Assembly (NCBI RefSeq): GCF_009866765.1
Contig: NZ_CP019431.1
Location: forward strand, 2,852,001-2,916,000
DNA length: 64,000 bases
Direction: 5' to 3'
From: Pseudomonas sp. S35
GTDB taxonomy: Bacteria > Pseudomonadota > Gammaproteobacteria > Pseudomonadales > Pseudomonadaceae
The notes under the pieces are model-generated. The model did not search any database. It had not been told where the DNA came from and saw only the letters and a program-made list of their open reading frames with translations. Position numbers and translations under genes: made by a program. This document shows positions 15,573 to 23,719 of this stretch, one piece after another; positions within the stretch are counted from its first letter, which is position 1; the number at the start of each line of letters is the position of its first letter.

Positions 15573-17141
15573 ATGGAATGGTTAGCGGATCCAACGGCCT
15601 GGCTCGGCCTGTTGACCTTGATTGTGCTGGAGTTGGTACTGGGTATCGACAACCTGGTGTTTATCGCGATCCTGGCGGACAAGCTGCCGCCGGAGCAGCG
15701 TGACCGGGCGCGTTTGATCGGTTTATCCCTGGCGTTGCTGATGCGCCTTGGCCTGCTGGCGAGTATTTCGTGGCTGGTCACGCTTACCCAGCCGCTGTTC
15801 GAGGTGTTCGACAAGAGCTTCTCCGGTCGCGACCTGATTATGCTGTTTGGTGGTGTGTTCCTGTTGTTCAAGGCCACCATGGAATTGCACGAGCGCCTGG
15901 AAGGCCACGTGGCTCAACGCACGGGCAACGTGGCGTACGCGATGTTCTGGCCGATCGTGGCGCAGATCGTGGTGCTTGATGCGGTGTTCTCCCTGGATGC
16001 GGTGATCACCGCCGTGGGCATGGTAGATGAGCTGGCAGTGATGATGATCGCGGTGATCATTTCCATCGGCCTGATGATTGTGGCGAGCAAGCCGTTGACG
16101 CGCTTCGTCAACGCCCACCCGACCGTGATCATGTTGTGTCTGGGCTTCTTGATGATGATCGGTTTTGCCCTGACCGCCGAAGGCCTGGGCTTCCATATTC
16201 CGAAGGGATACCTGTACGCGGCCATTGGTTTCTCGATCCTGATCGAGGTGTTCAACCAGATCGCCCGTGCCCGTCGCAAGAAATCGGCGCAGGGCGTGTT
16301 GCCGGTGCGTGAGCGTACGGCCCATGCGGTGATGCGCTTGCTTGGCGGTCGCAGCCTGGCGGTGGAAGAAGTGGGCGAAGAGGTGGCCGACCTGCTGGGT
16401 GAGCCGGATACTGCCCAAGGCCCGTTGTTCGACCGACGCGAGCGGGTGATGATCAGCGGCGTGCTGCAATTGGCCGAGCGGCCGATCCGCAGCCTGATGA
16501 CGCCGCGGGCCAAGGTCGACTTTATCGACCTGGCAGACGATCCCGAGACGATTCGCCTGAAACTGATGCATTCGTCCTATTCGCGTCTGCCGTTAATCCG
16601 CAACGGCGCGGTGGATGAGCCGTTGGGCTTCGTGCACAAGAAGGAGTTGCTCAAGGAGTACCTGGCCGGCAACGAGCCGAACCTGGAGCACCTGGCGCGC
16701 CGGGCGATCAACCTGCTGGAGAGCTTCTCGATCCTTAACGCCTTGGAGCAGATGCGTCAGGAATCGACCCACATCGCCTTTGTGATCAACGAGTTCGGTG
16801 ACTTCATGGGCGTATTGAGCATGACCGACATTCTCGAATCCATCGCCGGTGAATTGCCGGATGCCAGTGAAATCGAAGGGCCGGATATTGTCGAAGACGC
16901 TGATGGTTTTCGCGCCAATGGCGCCTTGAACCTCACCCAGGTTCGTCAGCGCACGGGTTTCAAGGCTGTCGCGACCGAGGATTATCAAACCCTGGCGGGG
17001 TTGGTGATGAGCCTGCTCGACCGCTTGCCGGTGGTGGGCGATAGCCTGGAGCATGAGGGCTGGCGCCTGACGGTGGCAGCGGTGGAGGAGCGGCGGGTGA
17101 CGCAGGTGGTTCTGCGCCCGTGCGGTCGGCATAGTGCTTGA
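15573..17141 (+). CDS. TerC-family membrane protein with CBS and CorC/HlyC domains
   Basis: A 522-residue inner-membrane protein of the E. coli YoaE/YegH type. Residues 1-240 form a TerC domain with about seven membrane helices and the signature [15 protein letters not shown] plus the second acidic helix [18 protein letters not shown]. These conserved Asp/Asn residues are thought to coordinate metal ions. Residues about 300-420 hold a CBS pair ([43 protein letters not shown]). Residues about 435-520 form a CorC_HlyC transporter-associated domain. TerC relatives are linked to manganese export or metal loading during secretion, but this subfamily's ion is not established. The start ATG 15573 follows AGAGAC. 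The 3' end overlaps the convergent thioredoxin-like gene by 182 bases. Confidence 0.93.
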   Translation: MEWLADPTAWLGLLTLIVLELVLGIDNLVFIAILADKLPPEQRDRARLIGLSLALLMRLGLLASISWLVTLTQPLFEVFDKSFSGRDLIMLFGGVFLLFKATMELHERLEGHVAQRTGNVAYAMFWPIVAQIVVLDAVFSLDAVITAVGMVDELAVMMIAVIISIGLMIVASKPLTRFVNAHPTVIMLCLGFLMMIGFALTAEGLGFHIPKGYLYAAIGFSILIEVFNQIARARRKKSAQGVLPVRERTAHAVMRLLGGRSLAVEEVGEEVADLLGEPDTAQGPLFDRRERVMISGVLQLAERPIRSLMTPRAKVDFIDLADDPETIRLKLMHSSYSRLPLIRNGAVDEPLGFVHKKELLKEYLAGNEPNLEHLARRAINLLESFSILNALEQMRQESTHIAFVINEFGDFMGVLSMTDILESIAGELPDASEIEGPDIVEDADGFRANGALNLTQVRQRTGFKAVATEDYQTLAGLVMSLLDRLPVVGDSLEHEGWRLTVAAVEERRVTQVVLRPCGRHSA

Positions 17142-17451
17142 ATTTGGCTTCGATTAACTGCGCCTGTTCGTCCTCTGGGCCGAACCCTTGGAGCTTCTCC
17201 ATCAGTGTGCCGTTGAGATAGATCAGCAGTGTCGGGGTGCTGGTGACTTCCGCGTGCCTCGGTGTCTGCGCACAATCGAGCACCAGACTCACCACTGACT
17301 GGTGCTCGTTGGCGATCCCCTGGAATAAAGGCCCGGATACCTCGCAGGCCGGGCAATGTTTTGACACAAACAGCATGAACACCGGTTGCGGTGTGCGCAG
17401 TGCACGGTTGAAGTCGTCGGCATTGGCAATGGTTGCAGTGACAATCCCCAT
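16960..17451 (-). CDS. Thioredoxin-like protein with long antisense-encoded tail
   Basis: A 163-residue protein. Residues 1-100 are a thioredoxin fold with the redox pair Cys33-Cys36 in [10 protein letters not shown], the conserved cis-Pro in TSTPTLLIY, and no signal peptide, so it is cytoplasmic. From about residue 108 (after [13 protein letters not shown]) the chain becomes an unusual Pro/Ala/Ser/Gly-rich tail encoded on the strand opposite the last 182 bases of the TerC-family gene. The tail looks like an out-of-frame shadow of that gene rather than a folded domain, suggesting an ancestral stop codon was lost. ATG at 17451 was chosen; the longer upstream extension has no domain support. 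Reducing partners are unknown. Confidence 0.8.
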   Translation of the reverse strand: MGIVTATIANADDFNRALRTPQPVFMLFVSKHCPACEVSGPLFQGIANEHQSVVSLVLDCAQTPRHAEVTSTPTLLIYLNGTLMEKLQGFGPEDEQAQLIEAKFKHYADRTGAEPPASPAAPPPLPPSGASPHAPGYRPPPASGRAGSSPTPPGFDNPRSRQP

Positions 17452-17525
17452 GATGGTCTCCGTTTGGGCGGCGCTGGTTTCTGCCAACGCTAAGCTCAGG
17501 GATTTGTGCTGTCTACTGTCAACTC

Positions 17526-17774
17526 TTACAGGTCTGCGTCCCGCTCCAGGCGCTCCCGGGCCTTGCGTGCCTGGCTCGCGCACTTGCGGTATTCCTCATT
17601 GTCACTGGACGCCTTGGCGCGTCGATAGCCGTGGTGATTCTGGTTGGTGTAGTTGATGTCGAAGGCTTCTTTGAGCTTGCGCAGTTCTTCTTTGCATTCG
17701 CGTCGGTCGTTGCTGGCCGACGCGCTGCCAGCTGCCAGAAGGGCGAGCACAATTAAGGTGAGACGGAGCTTCAT
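17526..17774 (-). CDS. Small secreted/periplasmic protein
   Basis: An 82-residue protein with a clear signal peptide (KLRLTLIVLALLAAGSASAS, cleavage after ASA) and a short, charged mature part with two cysteines (RRECKEELRKLKEAFDIN... EYRKCASQARKARERLERDADL), probably a helical pair joined by a disulfide. No family is recognised. ATG at 17774 is preceded by AAGGA. It lies 75 bases before the thioredoxin-like gene on the same strand, so the two may be cotranscribed. No function can be proposed. Confidence 0.75.
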   Translation of the reverse strand: MKLRLTLIVLALLAAGSASASNDRRECKEELRKLKEAFDINYTNQNHHGYRRAKASSDNEEYRKCASQARKARERLERDADL

Positions 17775-17972
17775 CAGAGCGCGATCCTTGTCAGCGGGGG
17801 TGTGCCAAAGGCTAGTCCAGCCCAGGGATTTTTCCACGGTCTGGGTGTGCGCAGTAACGGGGCGGGGCGCACTTCAATAGCGCTGTCACCGCTGCGTGAG
17901 GCCTTGGGTAGCAGTCTGACTGCGGGTGCTGGCGCAATGCCTCATCTCAATAACTGATTTATCTATCTGATT

Positions 17973-18000
17973 TTGAAAGATTTTATCGGCGTCATATGTT
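17973..18000 (+). promoter_or_regulatory. Candidate sigma-70 promoter of the amino-sugar-acid locus
   Basis: TTGAAA (17973-17978) and TATGTT (17995-18000) are separated by 16 bases. They lie about 95 bases before the binding-protein start and just upstream of the nested palindrome. The rest of the 321-base gap 17775-18095 shows nothing else convincing. Confidence 0.4.
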
Positions 18001-18033
18001 TGCGCTGAGGCGTATGGCACACTTTCTGCTGTC

Positions 18034-18073
18034 TATTCCGTTGTTACATACCAAGTTCCGGTATAGCGGAATA
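18034..18073 (+). promoter_or_regulatory. Nested palindrome, candidate IclR-family operator
   Basis: TATTCCG (18034-18040) pairs with CGGAATA (18067-18073). Inside it TTCCG-GTATAG-CGGAA (18056-18071) is a compact palindrome, and ATACC/GGTAT forms another stem. TTCCG recurs 20 bases apart. The site lies 22 bases before the binding-protein start, suited to repression by the IclR-type regulator encoded at 21684. Confidence 0.5.
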
Positions 18074-18095
18074 CACAATCCCTGGAGTGCTTGTC

Positions 18096-18944
18096 ATGCA
18101 TCACCGACCTTCCGTGTTCAAAGCGTGTGTTTTTCTCTTCTCCGCATCGGCTTCCCTCGCAGGCATCGTGCAGGCGGCGGACAGCAAGCTCGATAACGTG
18201 CTCAAGCGTGGGCACCTGATCGTGGGTACAGGCAGTACCAATGCGCCGTGGCACTTCCAGGGAGCGGATGGCAAGTTGCAGGGTTTTGATATCGACATCG
18301 GCCGCATCGTGGCCAAAGGGTTGTTCAATGACCCGACCAAGGTCGAGTTTGTGGTGCAGTCCTCTGACGCGCGCATTCCCAACCTGCTGACGGACAAAGT
18401 CGACATGAGCTGCCAGTTCATCACCGTCACCGCCAGCCGTGCGCAGCAGGTGGCGTTCACCCTGCCTTACTACCGCGAAGGTGTGGGCCTGCTGCTGCCG
18501 AACAACAGCAAGTACAAAGAGATTGAAGACCTGCAGGCCGCCGGCGATGGCGTCACCGTGGCCGTGCTGCAGAACGTCTACGCCGAGGAGCTGGTGCATC
18601 AGGCCCTGCCCAAGGCCAAGGTCGATCAGTACGACAGCGTTGACCTGATGTACCAGGCCGTGAACTCCGGTCGCGCCGATGCCGCCGCCACTGACCAGTC
18701 CTCGGTCAAGTACCTGATGGTGCAGAACCCCGGTCGCTACCGCAGCCCGGCTTACGCCTGGAGCCCGCAAACCTACGCGTGCGCGGTCAAGCGGGGCGAC
18801 CAGGACTGGTTGAACTTCGTCAACACCGCCTTGCACGAAGCCATGACCGGTGTGGAGTTCCCGACCTACAAGGCCTCGTTCAAGCAATGGTTCGGCGTGG
18901 ACCTGCCAGAGCCGGCGATTGGTTTCCCTGTCGAATTCAAGTGA
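18096..18944 (+). CDS. Polar amino-acid type ABC substrate-binding protein
   Basis: A 282-residue periplasmic solute-binding protein of family 3. The signal peptide covers about residues 1-26 (VFKACVFLFSASASLAGIVQA). The mature protein shows the usual features: LIVGTGSTNAPWHFQGADGKLQGFDIDIGRIVAKGL, then VVQSSDARIPNLLTDKVDM and FTLPYYREGVGLLL. It delivers its ligand to the two permeases and ATPase encoded immediately downstream. ATG at 18096 was preferred to the in-frame GTG at 18087 because CTGGAG lies at suitable spacing. The following enzymes (DSD1-type deaminase, KDG-type kinase) suggest an amino sugar acid rather than a plain amino acid as ligand. Confidence 0.93.
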   Translation: MHHRPSVFKACVFLFSASASLAGIVQAADSKLDNVLKRGHLIVGTGSTNAPWHFQGADGKLQGFDIDIGRIVAKGLFNDPTKVEFVVQSSDARIPNLLTDKVDMSCQFITVTASRAQQVAFTLPYYREGVGLLLPNNSKYKEIEDLQAAGDGVTVAVLQNVYAEELVHQALPKAKVDQYDSVDLMYQAVNSGRADAAATDQSSVKYLMVQNPGRYRSPAYAWSPQTYACAVKRGDQDWLNFVNTALHEAMTGVEFPTYKASFKQWFGVDLPEPAIGFPVEFK

Positions 18945-18956
18945 TCCGGAATAACC

Positions 18957-18978
18957 GGGGCGCCCGCCGAGGCGCCCC
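18957..18978 (+). other. Intercistronic hairpin
   Basis: GGGGCGCC/GGCGCCCC arms with a CGCCGA loop lie between the binding-protein stop and the first permease gene. There is no T-run. Such hairpins often protect binding-protein mRNA and let it accumulate above the permease message. Confidence 0.65.
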
Positions 18979-18990
18979 AATCAGGTACTG

Positions 18991-19659
18991 ATGACCATGA
19001 ACTATCAGTTGAATTTTGCCGCCGTGTGGCGCGATTTCGACACCTTGCTGGCGGGGCTCGGTCTGGGCCTGCAACTGGCACTGCTGTCGATCGCCATCGG
19101 CTGCGTGATCGGCCTGCTGATGGCGTTTGCCATGCTGTCCAAGCACCGTACGTTGCGACTCTTCGCCTCGGTGTACGTGACGGTGATCCGCAATACGCCG
19201 ATCCTGGTGCTGATCCTGTTGATCTACTTCGCCTTGCCCAGCCTGGGCATCCGGCTGGACAAGATCCCCTCGTTCATCATCACGTTGTCGTTGTACGCCG
19301 GTGCCTACCTGACCGAAGTGTTCCGCGCCGGGCTGTTGAACATTCCCAAGGGCCTGCGTGAAGCCGGGCTCGCGATTGGCCTTGGCGAGTGGCGTATCCG
19401 TGCGTATATCACCGTGCCGGTGATGCTGCGCAATGTGCTGCCCGCGCTGTCGAACAACTTTATCTCGCTGTTCAAGGACACCTCGCTGGCCGCTGCAATT
19501 GCGGTGCCCGAGTTGACCTACTACGCCCGCAAGATCAACGTCGAAAGCTACCGGGTGATTGAAACCTGGCTGGTCACGACCGCGCTCTACGTGGCTGCCT
19601 GTTACCTCATTGCCATGCTGCTCCGTTATCTGGAACAGCGTCTGGCGATCCGTCGTTAA
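18991..19659 (+). CDS. ABC transporter permease, polar amino-acid family (first)
   Basis: A 222-residue inner-membrane permease of the HisM/GlnP family with five or so hydrophobic helices. It shows the VTVIRNTPILVLILLIYFALP segment and the ATPase-contacting EAA loop (FRAGLLNIPKGLREAGLAIGLGEW). It forms a heterodimeric channel with the permease encoded next. The start is ATG 18991, with an alternative ATG at 18997. It lies 11 bases ahead of the second permease gene, within the operon of the amino-sugar-acid locus. Confidence 0.92.
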   Translation: MTMNYQLNFAAVWRDFDTLLAGLGLGLQLALLSIAIGCVIGLLMAFAMLSKHRTLRLFASVYVTVIRNTPILVLILLIYFALPSLGIRLDKIPSFIITLSLYAGAYLTEVFRAGLLNIPKGLREAGLAIGLGEWRIRAYITVPVMLRNVLPALSNNFISLFKDTSLAAAIAVPELTYYARKINVESYRVIETWLVTTALYVAACYLIAMLLRYLEQRLAIRR

Positions 19660-19670
19660 GGAGGGTTTCC

Positions 19671-20333
19671 ATGTACGAATCCCCCAGTTGGTTGCATGAG
19701 TTATGGATCGCCCGGGACACCTTGTGGGCGGGGTTTCAGACCAGCATCTATTGCTCGGCGCTGGCGATTGTCTTCGGCACTCTGATCGGCATCTTTGCCG
19801 GGCTGGTGCTGACCTACGGCAAGTTCTGGATGCGGGCGCCGTTTCGCCTGTATGTGGATTTGATCCGCGGTACGCCGGTGTTTGTGCTGGTGCTCGCGTG
19901 TTTCTACATGCTGCCTGCCCTCGGTTGGCAGATCACTGCGTTCCAGGCCGGCGCCGTCGGGCTTACCTTGTTCTGCGGCTCCCACGTATCGGAAATCGTG
20001 CGCGGGGCACTGCAAGCCATTCCCCGTGGACAGCTGGAAGCGGGCAAGGCGATTGGCCTGACGTTCTACCAGTCGCTGGCCTACGTGCTCTTGCCCCAGG
20101 CATTGCGGCAGATCCTGCCGACCTGGGTCAATTCCTCCACGGAAATCGTCAAGGCCTCGACCTTGTTGTCGGTGATCGGCGTGGCCGAGTTGCTGCTCAG
20201 CACCCAGCAAGTCATCGCACGGACCTTCATGACGCTGGAGTTCTACCTGTTCGCAGGCTTTATGTTCTTTGTCATCAACTACGCCATCGAGTTATTCGGG
20301 CGCTACATTGAAAAGCGGGTGGCCTTGCCATGA
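19671..20333 (+). CDS. ABC transporter permease, polar amino-acid family (second)
   Basis: A 220-residue partner permease. It carries the same family signatures ([21 protein letters not shown] and the EAA loop [25 protein letters not shown]) and several membrane helices. It follows an AAGGAGGG ribosome-binding site. Its stop codon overlaps the ATPase start by four bases, indicating translational coupling. Together with the first permease it should form the membrane channel for the ligand captured by the 18096-18944 protein. Confidence 0.92.
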   Translation: MYESPSWLHELWIARDTLWAGFQTSIYCSALAIVFGTLIGIFAGLVLTYGKFWMRAPFRLYVDLIRGTPVFVLVLACFYMLPALGWQITAFQAGAVGLTLFCGSHVSEIVRGALQAIPRGQLEAGKAIGLTFYQSLAYVLLPQALRQILPTWVNSSTEIVKASTLLSVIGVAELLLSTQQVIARTFMTLEFYLFAGFMFFVINYAIELFGRYIEKRVALP

Positions 20334-21112
20334 ACCAACCTCAAACAACCGAGCCGCTGCTGAACATTCGCGGCCTGCGTAAACACTATGGCGAGGTGGA
20401 AGTGCTCAAGGGCGTCGACTTGTCCATGCAGCGCGGCAATGTGGTGACGCTGATTGGCTCCAGCGGCTCGGGCAAGACCACGCTGCTGCGTTGCGTCAAC
20501 CTGCTGGAGGAGTTCCAGGGCGGCCAGATCACCCTGGACGGCGAGTCCATCGGTTACAGCGATGTCGGCGGCAAGCGTGTGCGTCACCCTGAGCGTGTCA
20601 TCGCCCAGCACCGGGCGATGACCGGCATGGCGTTCCAGCAGTTCAACCTGTTCCCTCATTTGAGTGCGTTGCAGAACGTCACCCTGGGCTTATTGAAAGT
20701 TAAGAAAATGCCTAAGGACGAGGCGGTGGCACTCGCGGAAAAATGGCTGGACCGCGTAGGACTTCTGGAGCGTCGCAATCACTTTCCCGGCCAGTTGTCC
20801 GGCGGCCAGCAACAGCGTGTGGCGATTGCCCGTGCGATTGCGATGAACCCCAGCCTGATGCTGTTCGACGAAGTCACCTCGGCCCTCGACCCGGAGTTGG
20901 TGGGCGAAGTGCTCAACGTGATCAAGGGCCTGGCGGAGGAGGGCATGACCATGTTGCTGGTCACCCACGAAATGCGCTTTGCCTACGAAGTCTCGGACAA
21001 GATCGTATTCATGAACCAGGGCCGCATAGAAGAGCAGGGCTCGTCGAAAGATATTTTCGAGCGCCCGCAGTCGCCGCGCCTGGCGGAATTTTTGAAAAAT
21101 ATTCGTTTTTAA
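20330..21112 (+). CDS. ABC transporter ATP-binding protein, polar amino-acid family
   Basis: A 260-residue ATPase energising the preceding permeases. It has Walker [10 protein letters not shown], the Q-loop region [18 protein letters not shown], signature [16 protein letters not shown], Walker [15 protein letters not shown] and switch His in [10 protein letters not shown]. The Walker B is followed by E-V-T rather than the common E-P-T, a variant common in polar amino acid ATPases. The ATG overlaps the permease stop (ATGA). The protein is peripheral on the cytoplasmic face of the inner membrane. Confidence 0.94.
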   Translation: MNQPQTTEPLLNIRGLRKHYGEVEVLKGVDLSMQRGNVVTLIGSSGSGKTTLLRCVNLLEEFQGGQITLDGESIGYSDVGGKRVRHPERVIAQHRAMTGMAFQQFNLFPHLSALQNVTLGLLKVKKMPKDEAVALAEKWLDRVGLLERRNHFPGQLSGGQQQRVAIARAIAMNPSLMLFDEVTSALDPELVGEVLNVIKGLAEEGMTMLLVTHEMRFAYEVSDKIVFMNQGRIEEQGSSKDIFERPQSPRLAEFLKNIRF

Positions 21113-21128
21113 TCAGGAGCATATGTTT

Positions 21129-21518
21129 ATGAGCATTACTCGTTACGGCGCCGGCAGCACCGCCGGTGGCGGCCAGCCACGTCCTTTCGCCCGAGCGGTG
21201 GAAGCGGACGGCTGGCTCTACGTCTCGGGCCAGGTGCCAGCAGTGGACGGTGAAATCATCACCGGCGGCATCATCGAGCAGACCCGGCAGACCATGCGCA
21301 ACGTGGTGGCGATCCTCGAAGAAGCCGGCTACGAACTCAAGGACGTAGTGCGCGTGGGCGTGTGGCTGGAAGACCCGCGGGATTTCTGGAGTTTCAACAA
21401 GGTGTTCGGTGAGTATTTCACCCCGGAACACGCCCCGGCGCGGGCGTGTGTGCAGGCCAACATGATGGTTGATTGCAAGGTGGAGATTGATTGCGTGGCC
21501 TACAAGAAAAAGGGCTAA
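21129..21518 (+). CDS. RidA/YjgF-family enamine/imine deaminase
   Basis: A 129-residue Rid-family protein. The RidA fold is indicated by RPFARAVEADGWLYVSGQVP, the TMRNVVAILEEAGYELKDVVRVGVWLED stretch and the C-terminal APARACVQANMMVDCKVEIDCVAYK, whose Arg is the position that binds the carboxylate in active members. These proteins hydrolyse reactive enamine or imine intermediates made by PLP-dependent dehydratases. That matches the DSD1-type PLP enzyme encoded downstream. ATG at 21129 is chosen because AGGAG ends 9 bases upstream; ATG 21123 would be too close. It follows the ATPase gene by 16 bases. Confidence 0.9.
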   Translation: MSITRYGAGSTAGGGQPRPFARAVEADGWLYVSGQVPAVDGEIITGGIIEQTRQTMRNVVAILEEAGYELKDVVRVGVWLEDPRDFWSFNKVFGEYFTPEHAPARACVQANMMVDCKVEIDCVAYKKKG

Positions 21519-21550
21519 ATTGCCCCCTCTTAAGCTTGCGCAAATCCAAT

Positions 21551-21636
21551 GTGGGAGGGGGCTGCCCCCGATGGCGGTGAGTCAGTCACAAATGCATGTG
21601 CTGACACTCCCTCCTCGGGGGCAAGCCCCCTCCCAC
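21551..21636. repeat. REPIN (paired inverted REP units)
   Basis: A GTGGGAGGGGGCTGCCCCCG unit at 21551 and the inverted unit ending CCCTCCCAC at 21636 flank a short spacer. It sits between the RidA and IclR genes, dividing the locus into two transcription segments. Confidence 0.85.
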
Positions 21637-21683
21637 AGGAGAATTGTGTCGTACCCAACAACTTCGACCGGACCGAAATTGCC

Positions 21684-22448
21684 ATGACCGAAGACACCAT
21701 CAAGCGCCGCGCCAAAGGCCTGGACCGTGCATTCGACATCCTTGATTTTCTCAAGGAAGTCGGCCAGCCCCTGCGCCCGAATGATATCGCCAGCGGCATC
21801 GGCAGCCCCAAATCCACGGTCTACGAATTGGTCGCCTCCCTGCTGGAGCGCCGTATCCTGGAGACCGTGGGCAAGGACGGTCACGTCTATCTGGGCCGTC
21901 AGCTGTACTTTCTCGGGCAGGCGCATCTGCGTCATTTCGACCTGACCCGCGAGGCCGATCACGCCTTGCAGGAGATCGTCAGCCAGACCCACGAAACCGC
22001 GCAGATGTGCCTGCTCAACGGGCGCAAATACACGGTGGCGCTCATGCGTGAAGGCGAGCGGCATTTCCGGATTTCTTCGGACATCGGCGAAAACGCGCCG
22101 ATCCCCTGGACCGCCTCCGGGCGCTTGTTGCTGGGGCACTTGAGCGACCAGCAGATTGTCGACCTGATCGACCACGACGACTTCATCCTGCCAGACGGCC
22201 AGCGCCTGTCGCTCGAGACATTCCTGGCGCAAATCCGTCAGGCCACCCTCGATGGGTTCTTTTCCTTCGACAGCGTGGCCGACACCTTTACCCACTGCTT
22301 TGCCGCCCCGGTGCGGGACGCGCAAGGCATCAGCATTGCGACCCTGTGCATCGTCGCCCCAAGGGCCGATGCCATTAAAAACTACAACGACTATCGCCGG
22401 GTGTTGATCGACAGCGCCAACCACCTGGCCCGTCGCATCAACGAATAG
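21684..22448 (+). CDS. IclR-family transcriptional regulator
   Basis: A 254-residue regulator. Residues about 8-70 form the winged HTH (KGLDRAFDILDFLKEVGQPLRPNDIASGIGSPKSTVYELVASLLERRILE...). Residues about 85-250 form the IclR effector domain, with PIPWTASGRLLLGHLS and FAAPVRDAQGISIATLCIVAP. It is embedded in the amino-sugar-acid locus and is the obvious local regulator of the transporter and enzymes. The palindrome at 18034-18073 is its best candidate operator; a short palindrome TTCGACCGGACCGAA lies just before its own ATG and could serve autoregulation. ATG 21684 gives the normal family length. Confidence 0.92.
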   Translation: MTEDTIKRRAKGLDRAFDILDFLKEVGQPLRPNDIASGIGSPKSTVYELVASLLERRILETVGKDGHVYLGRQLYFLGQAHLRHFDLTREADHALQEIVSQTHETAQMCLLNGRKYTVALMREGERHFRISSDIGENAPIPWTASGRLLLGHLSDQQIVDLIDHDDFILPDGQRLSLETFLAQIRQATLDGFFSFDSVADTFTHCFAAPVRDAQGISIATLCIVAPRADAIKNYNDYRRVLIDSANHLARRINE

Positions 22449-22457
22449 GAGTTTTCC

Positions 22458-23666
22458 ATGTCTGCCATCAACGCCGTTGAAAAAGGCGCCGCCGCCGTCG
22501 GTGCCCACCTGGTCCGTGACGTCAGCCTGCCGGCCTTGGTACTGCATCGCGACGCCCTGGAACACAACATCCGTTGGATGCAGGACTTCGTCAGTCGCAG
22601 CGGCGCCGAGCTTGCGCCCCACGGCAAGACCAGCATGATGCCGGCACTGTTTCAGCGCCAGATCGCCCAAGGCGCCTGGGGCATTACCCTGGCGAACGCC
22701 GTGCAAACCCGCGCCGCCTATGCCGGTGGTGTGCGCCGTGTGTTGATGGCCAACCAGTTGGTGGGCGCGCCGAACATGGCGTTGATCGCCGACCTGCTGG
22801 CCGACCCGGACTTCGACTTCCACTGTATGGTCGACCACCCGGACAACGTCGCCGACCTGGGACTGTTCTTCGCGGCCCGTGGCCTGCGCCTGAACGTGAT
22901 GATCGAATACGGTGTGGTCGGCGGCCGCTGCGGTTGCCGTAGCGAACAGCAAGTGCGCGACCTGGCCAAGGCCATCAAGGCCCAACCGGCGCTGGCCCTC
23001 ACCGGTATCGAGGGTTATGAAGGCGTGATCCACGGCGAGCACGCCATCAGCGGCATCCGCGACTTCGCTGCCAGCCTGGTGCGCCTGGCGGTGGACCTGC
23101 AAAACAGCGGCGGTTTCGACTTGGCCAAGCCAATCGTCACTGCGTCGGGCTCCGCCTGGTATGACCTGATCGCCGAGTCCTTCGAGCAACAGAACGCCGC
23201 CGGTCGTTTCCTCAGCGTGCTGCGCCCCGGCAGTTATGTGGCCCACGACCACGGCATCTACAAAGAGGCGCAGTGCTGCGTGCTCGACCGTCGCAGTGAC
23301 TTGAACGAAGGCCTACGTCCGGCGCTGGAAGTCTGGGCCCATGTGCAGTCGTTGGCTGAGCCAGGGTTTGCAGTCATTGCCTTGGGTAAACGTGACGTGG
23401 CCTACGACGCCGGTTTGCCGGTGCCGCTCAAGCGCTACAAGGCCGGTATCGTGCCGGCCGACGGCGATGATGTAAGCGCCTGCAAGGTCACCGCAGTGAT
23501 GGACCAGCATGCCTTCATGGTCGTGGCGCCAGGGGTTGAACTGCGCATCGGTGACATCATTTCCTTTGGTACATCCCACCCGTGCCTGACCTTTGACAAG
23601 TGGCAGGTGGGTTGCCTGGTGGATGAGCAATTGCAGGTGGTCGAGTCCCTGCACACTTGCTTCTAG
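22458..23666 (+). CDS. DSD1-type PLP-dependent amino acid deaminase/dehydratase
   Basis: A 402-residue fold-type III PLP enzyme (alanine racemase-like N-terminal barrel, D-serine dehydratase-like domain). The PLP lysine is in APHGKTSM near residue 56. The C-terminal metal-binding His and Cys are in TSHPCLTFDKW, as in D-serine dehydratases and D-threonine aldolases. Relatives eliminate ammonia from D-amino acids; the D-glucosaminate dehydratase of P. fluorescens is reported to be a PLP and divalent-metal enzyme of similar size with D-threonine aldolase-like properties. With a KDG-type kinase directly downstream, conversion of D-glucosaminate to 2-keto-3-deoxygluconate is the best hypothesis. 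It follows the IclR gene after 9 bases. Confidence 0.85.
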   Translation: MSAINAVEKGAAAVGAHLVRDVSLPALVLHRDALEHNIRWMQDFVSRSGAELAPHGKTSMMPALFQRQIAQGAWGITLANAVQTRAAYAGGVRRVLMANQLVGAPNMALIADLLADPDFDFHCMVDHPDNVADLGLFFAARGLRLNVMIEYGVVGGRCGCRSEQQVRDLAKAIKAQPALALTGIEGYEGVIHGEHAISGIRDFAASLVRLAVDLQNSGGFDLAKPIVTASGSAWYDLIAESFEQQNAAGRFLSVLRPGSYVAHDHGIYKEAQCCVLDRRSDLNEGLRPALEVWAHVQSLAEPGFAVIALGKRDVAYDAGLPVPLKRYKAGIVPADGDDVSACKVTAVMDQHAFMVVAPGVELRIGDIISFGTSHPCLTFDKWQVGCLVDEQLQVVESLHTCF

Positions 23667-23719
23667 ACCGCGTCGCTCCTATCGGGGGCAAGTCGATTCG
23701 TCGCACCGAGACAGCAGCC

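Noticed and set aside
17452..17583. N-terminal extension of the thioredoxin-like protein to a start at 17583
   Set aside because: The extra 44 residues have no fold or signal features and overlap the neighbouring small gene's end; ATG 17451 starts directly at the thioredoxin domain.
21582..23252. A 556-codon minus-strand frame opposite the IclR and PLP-enzyme genes
   Set aside because: No domain resemblance, and it spans two well-supported plus-strand genes; an antisense shadow.
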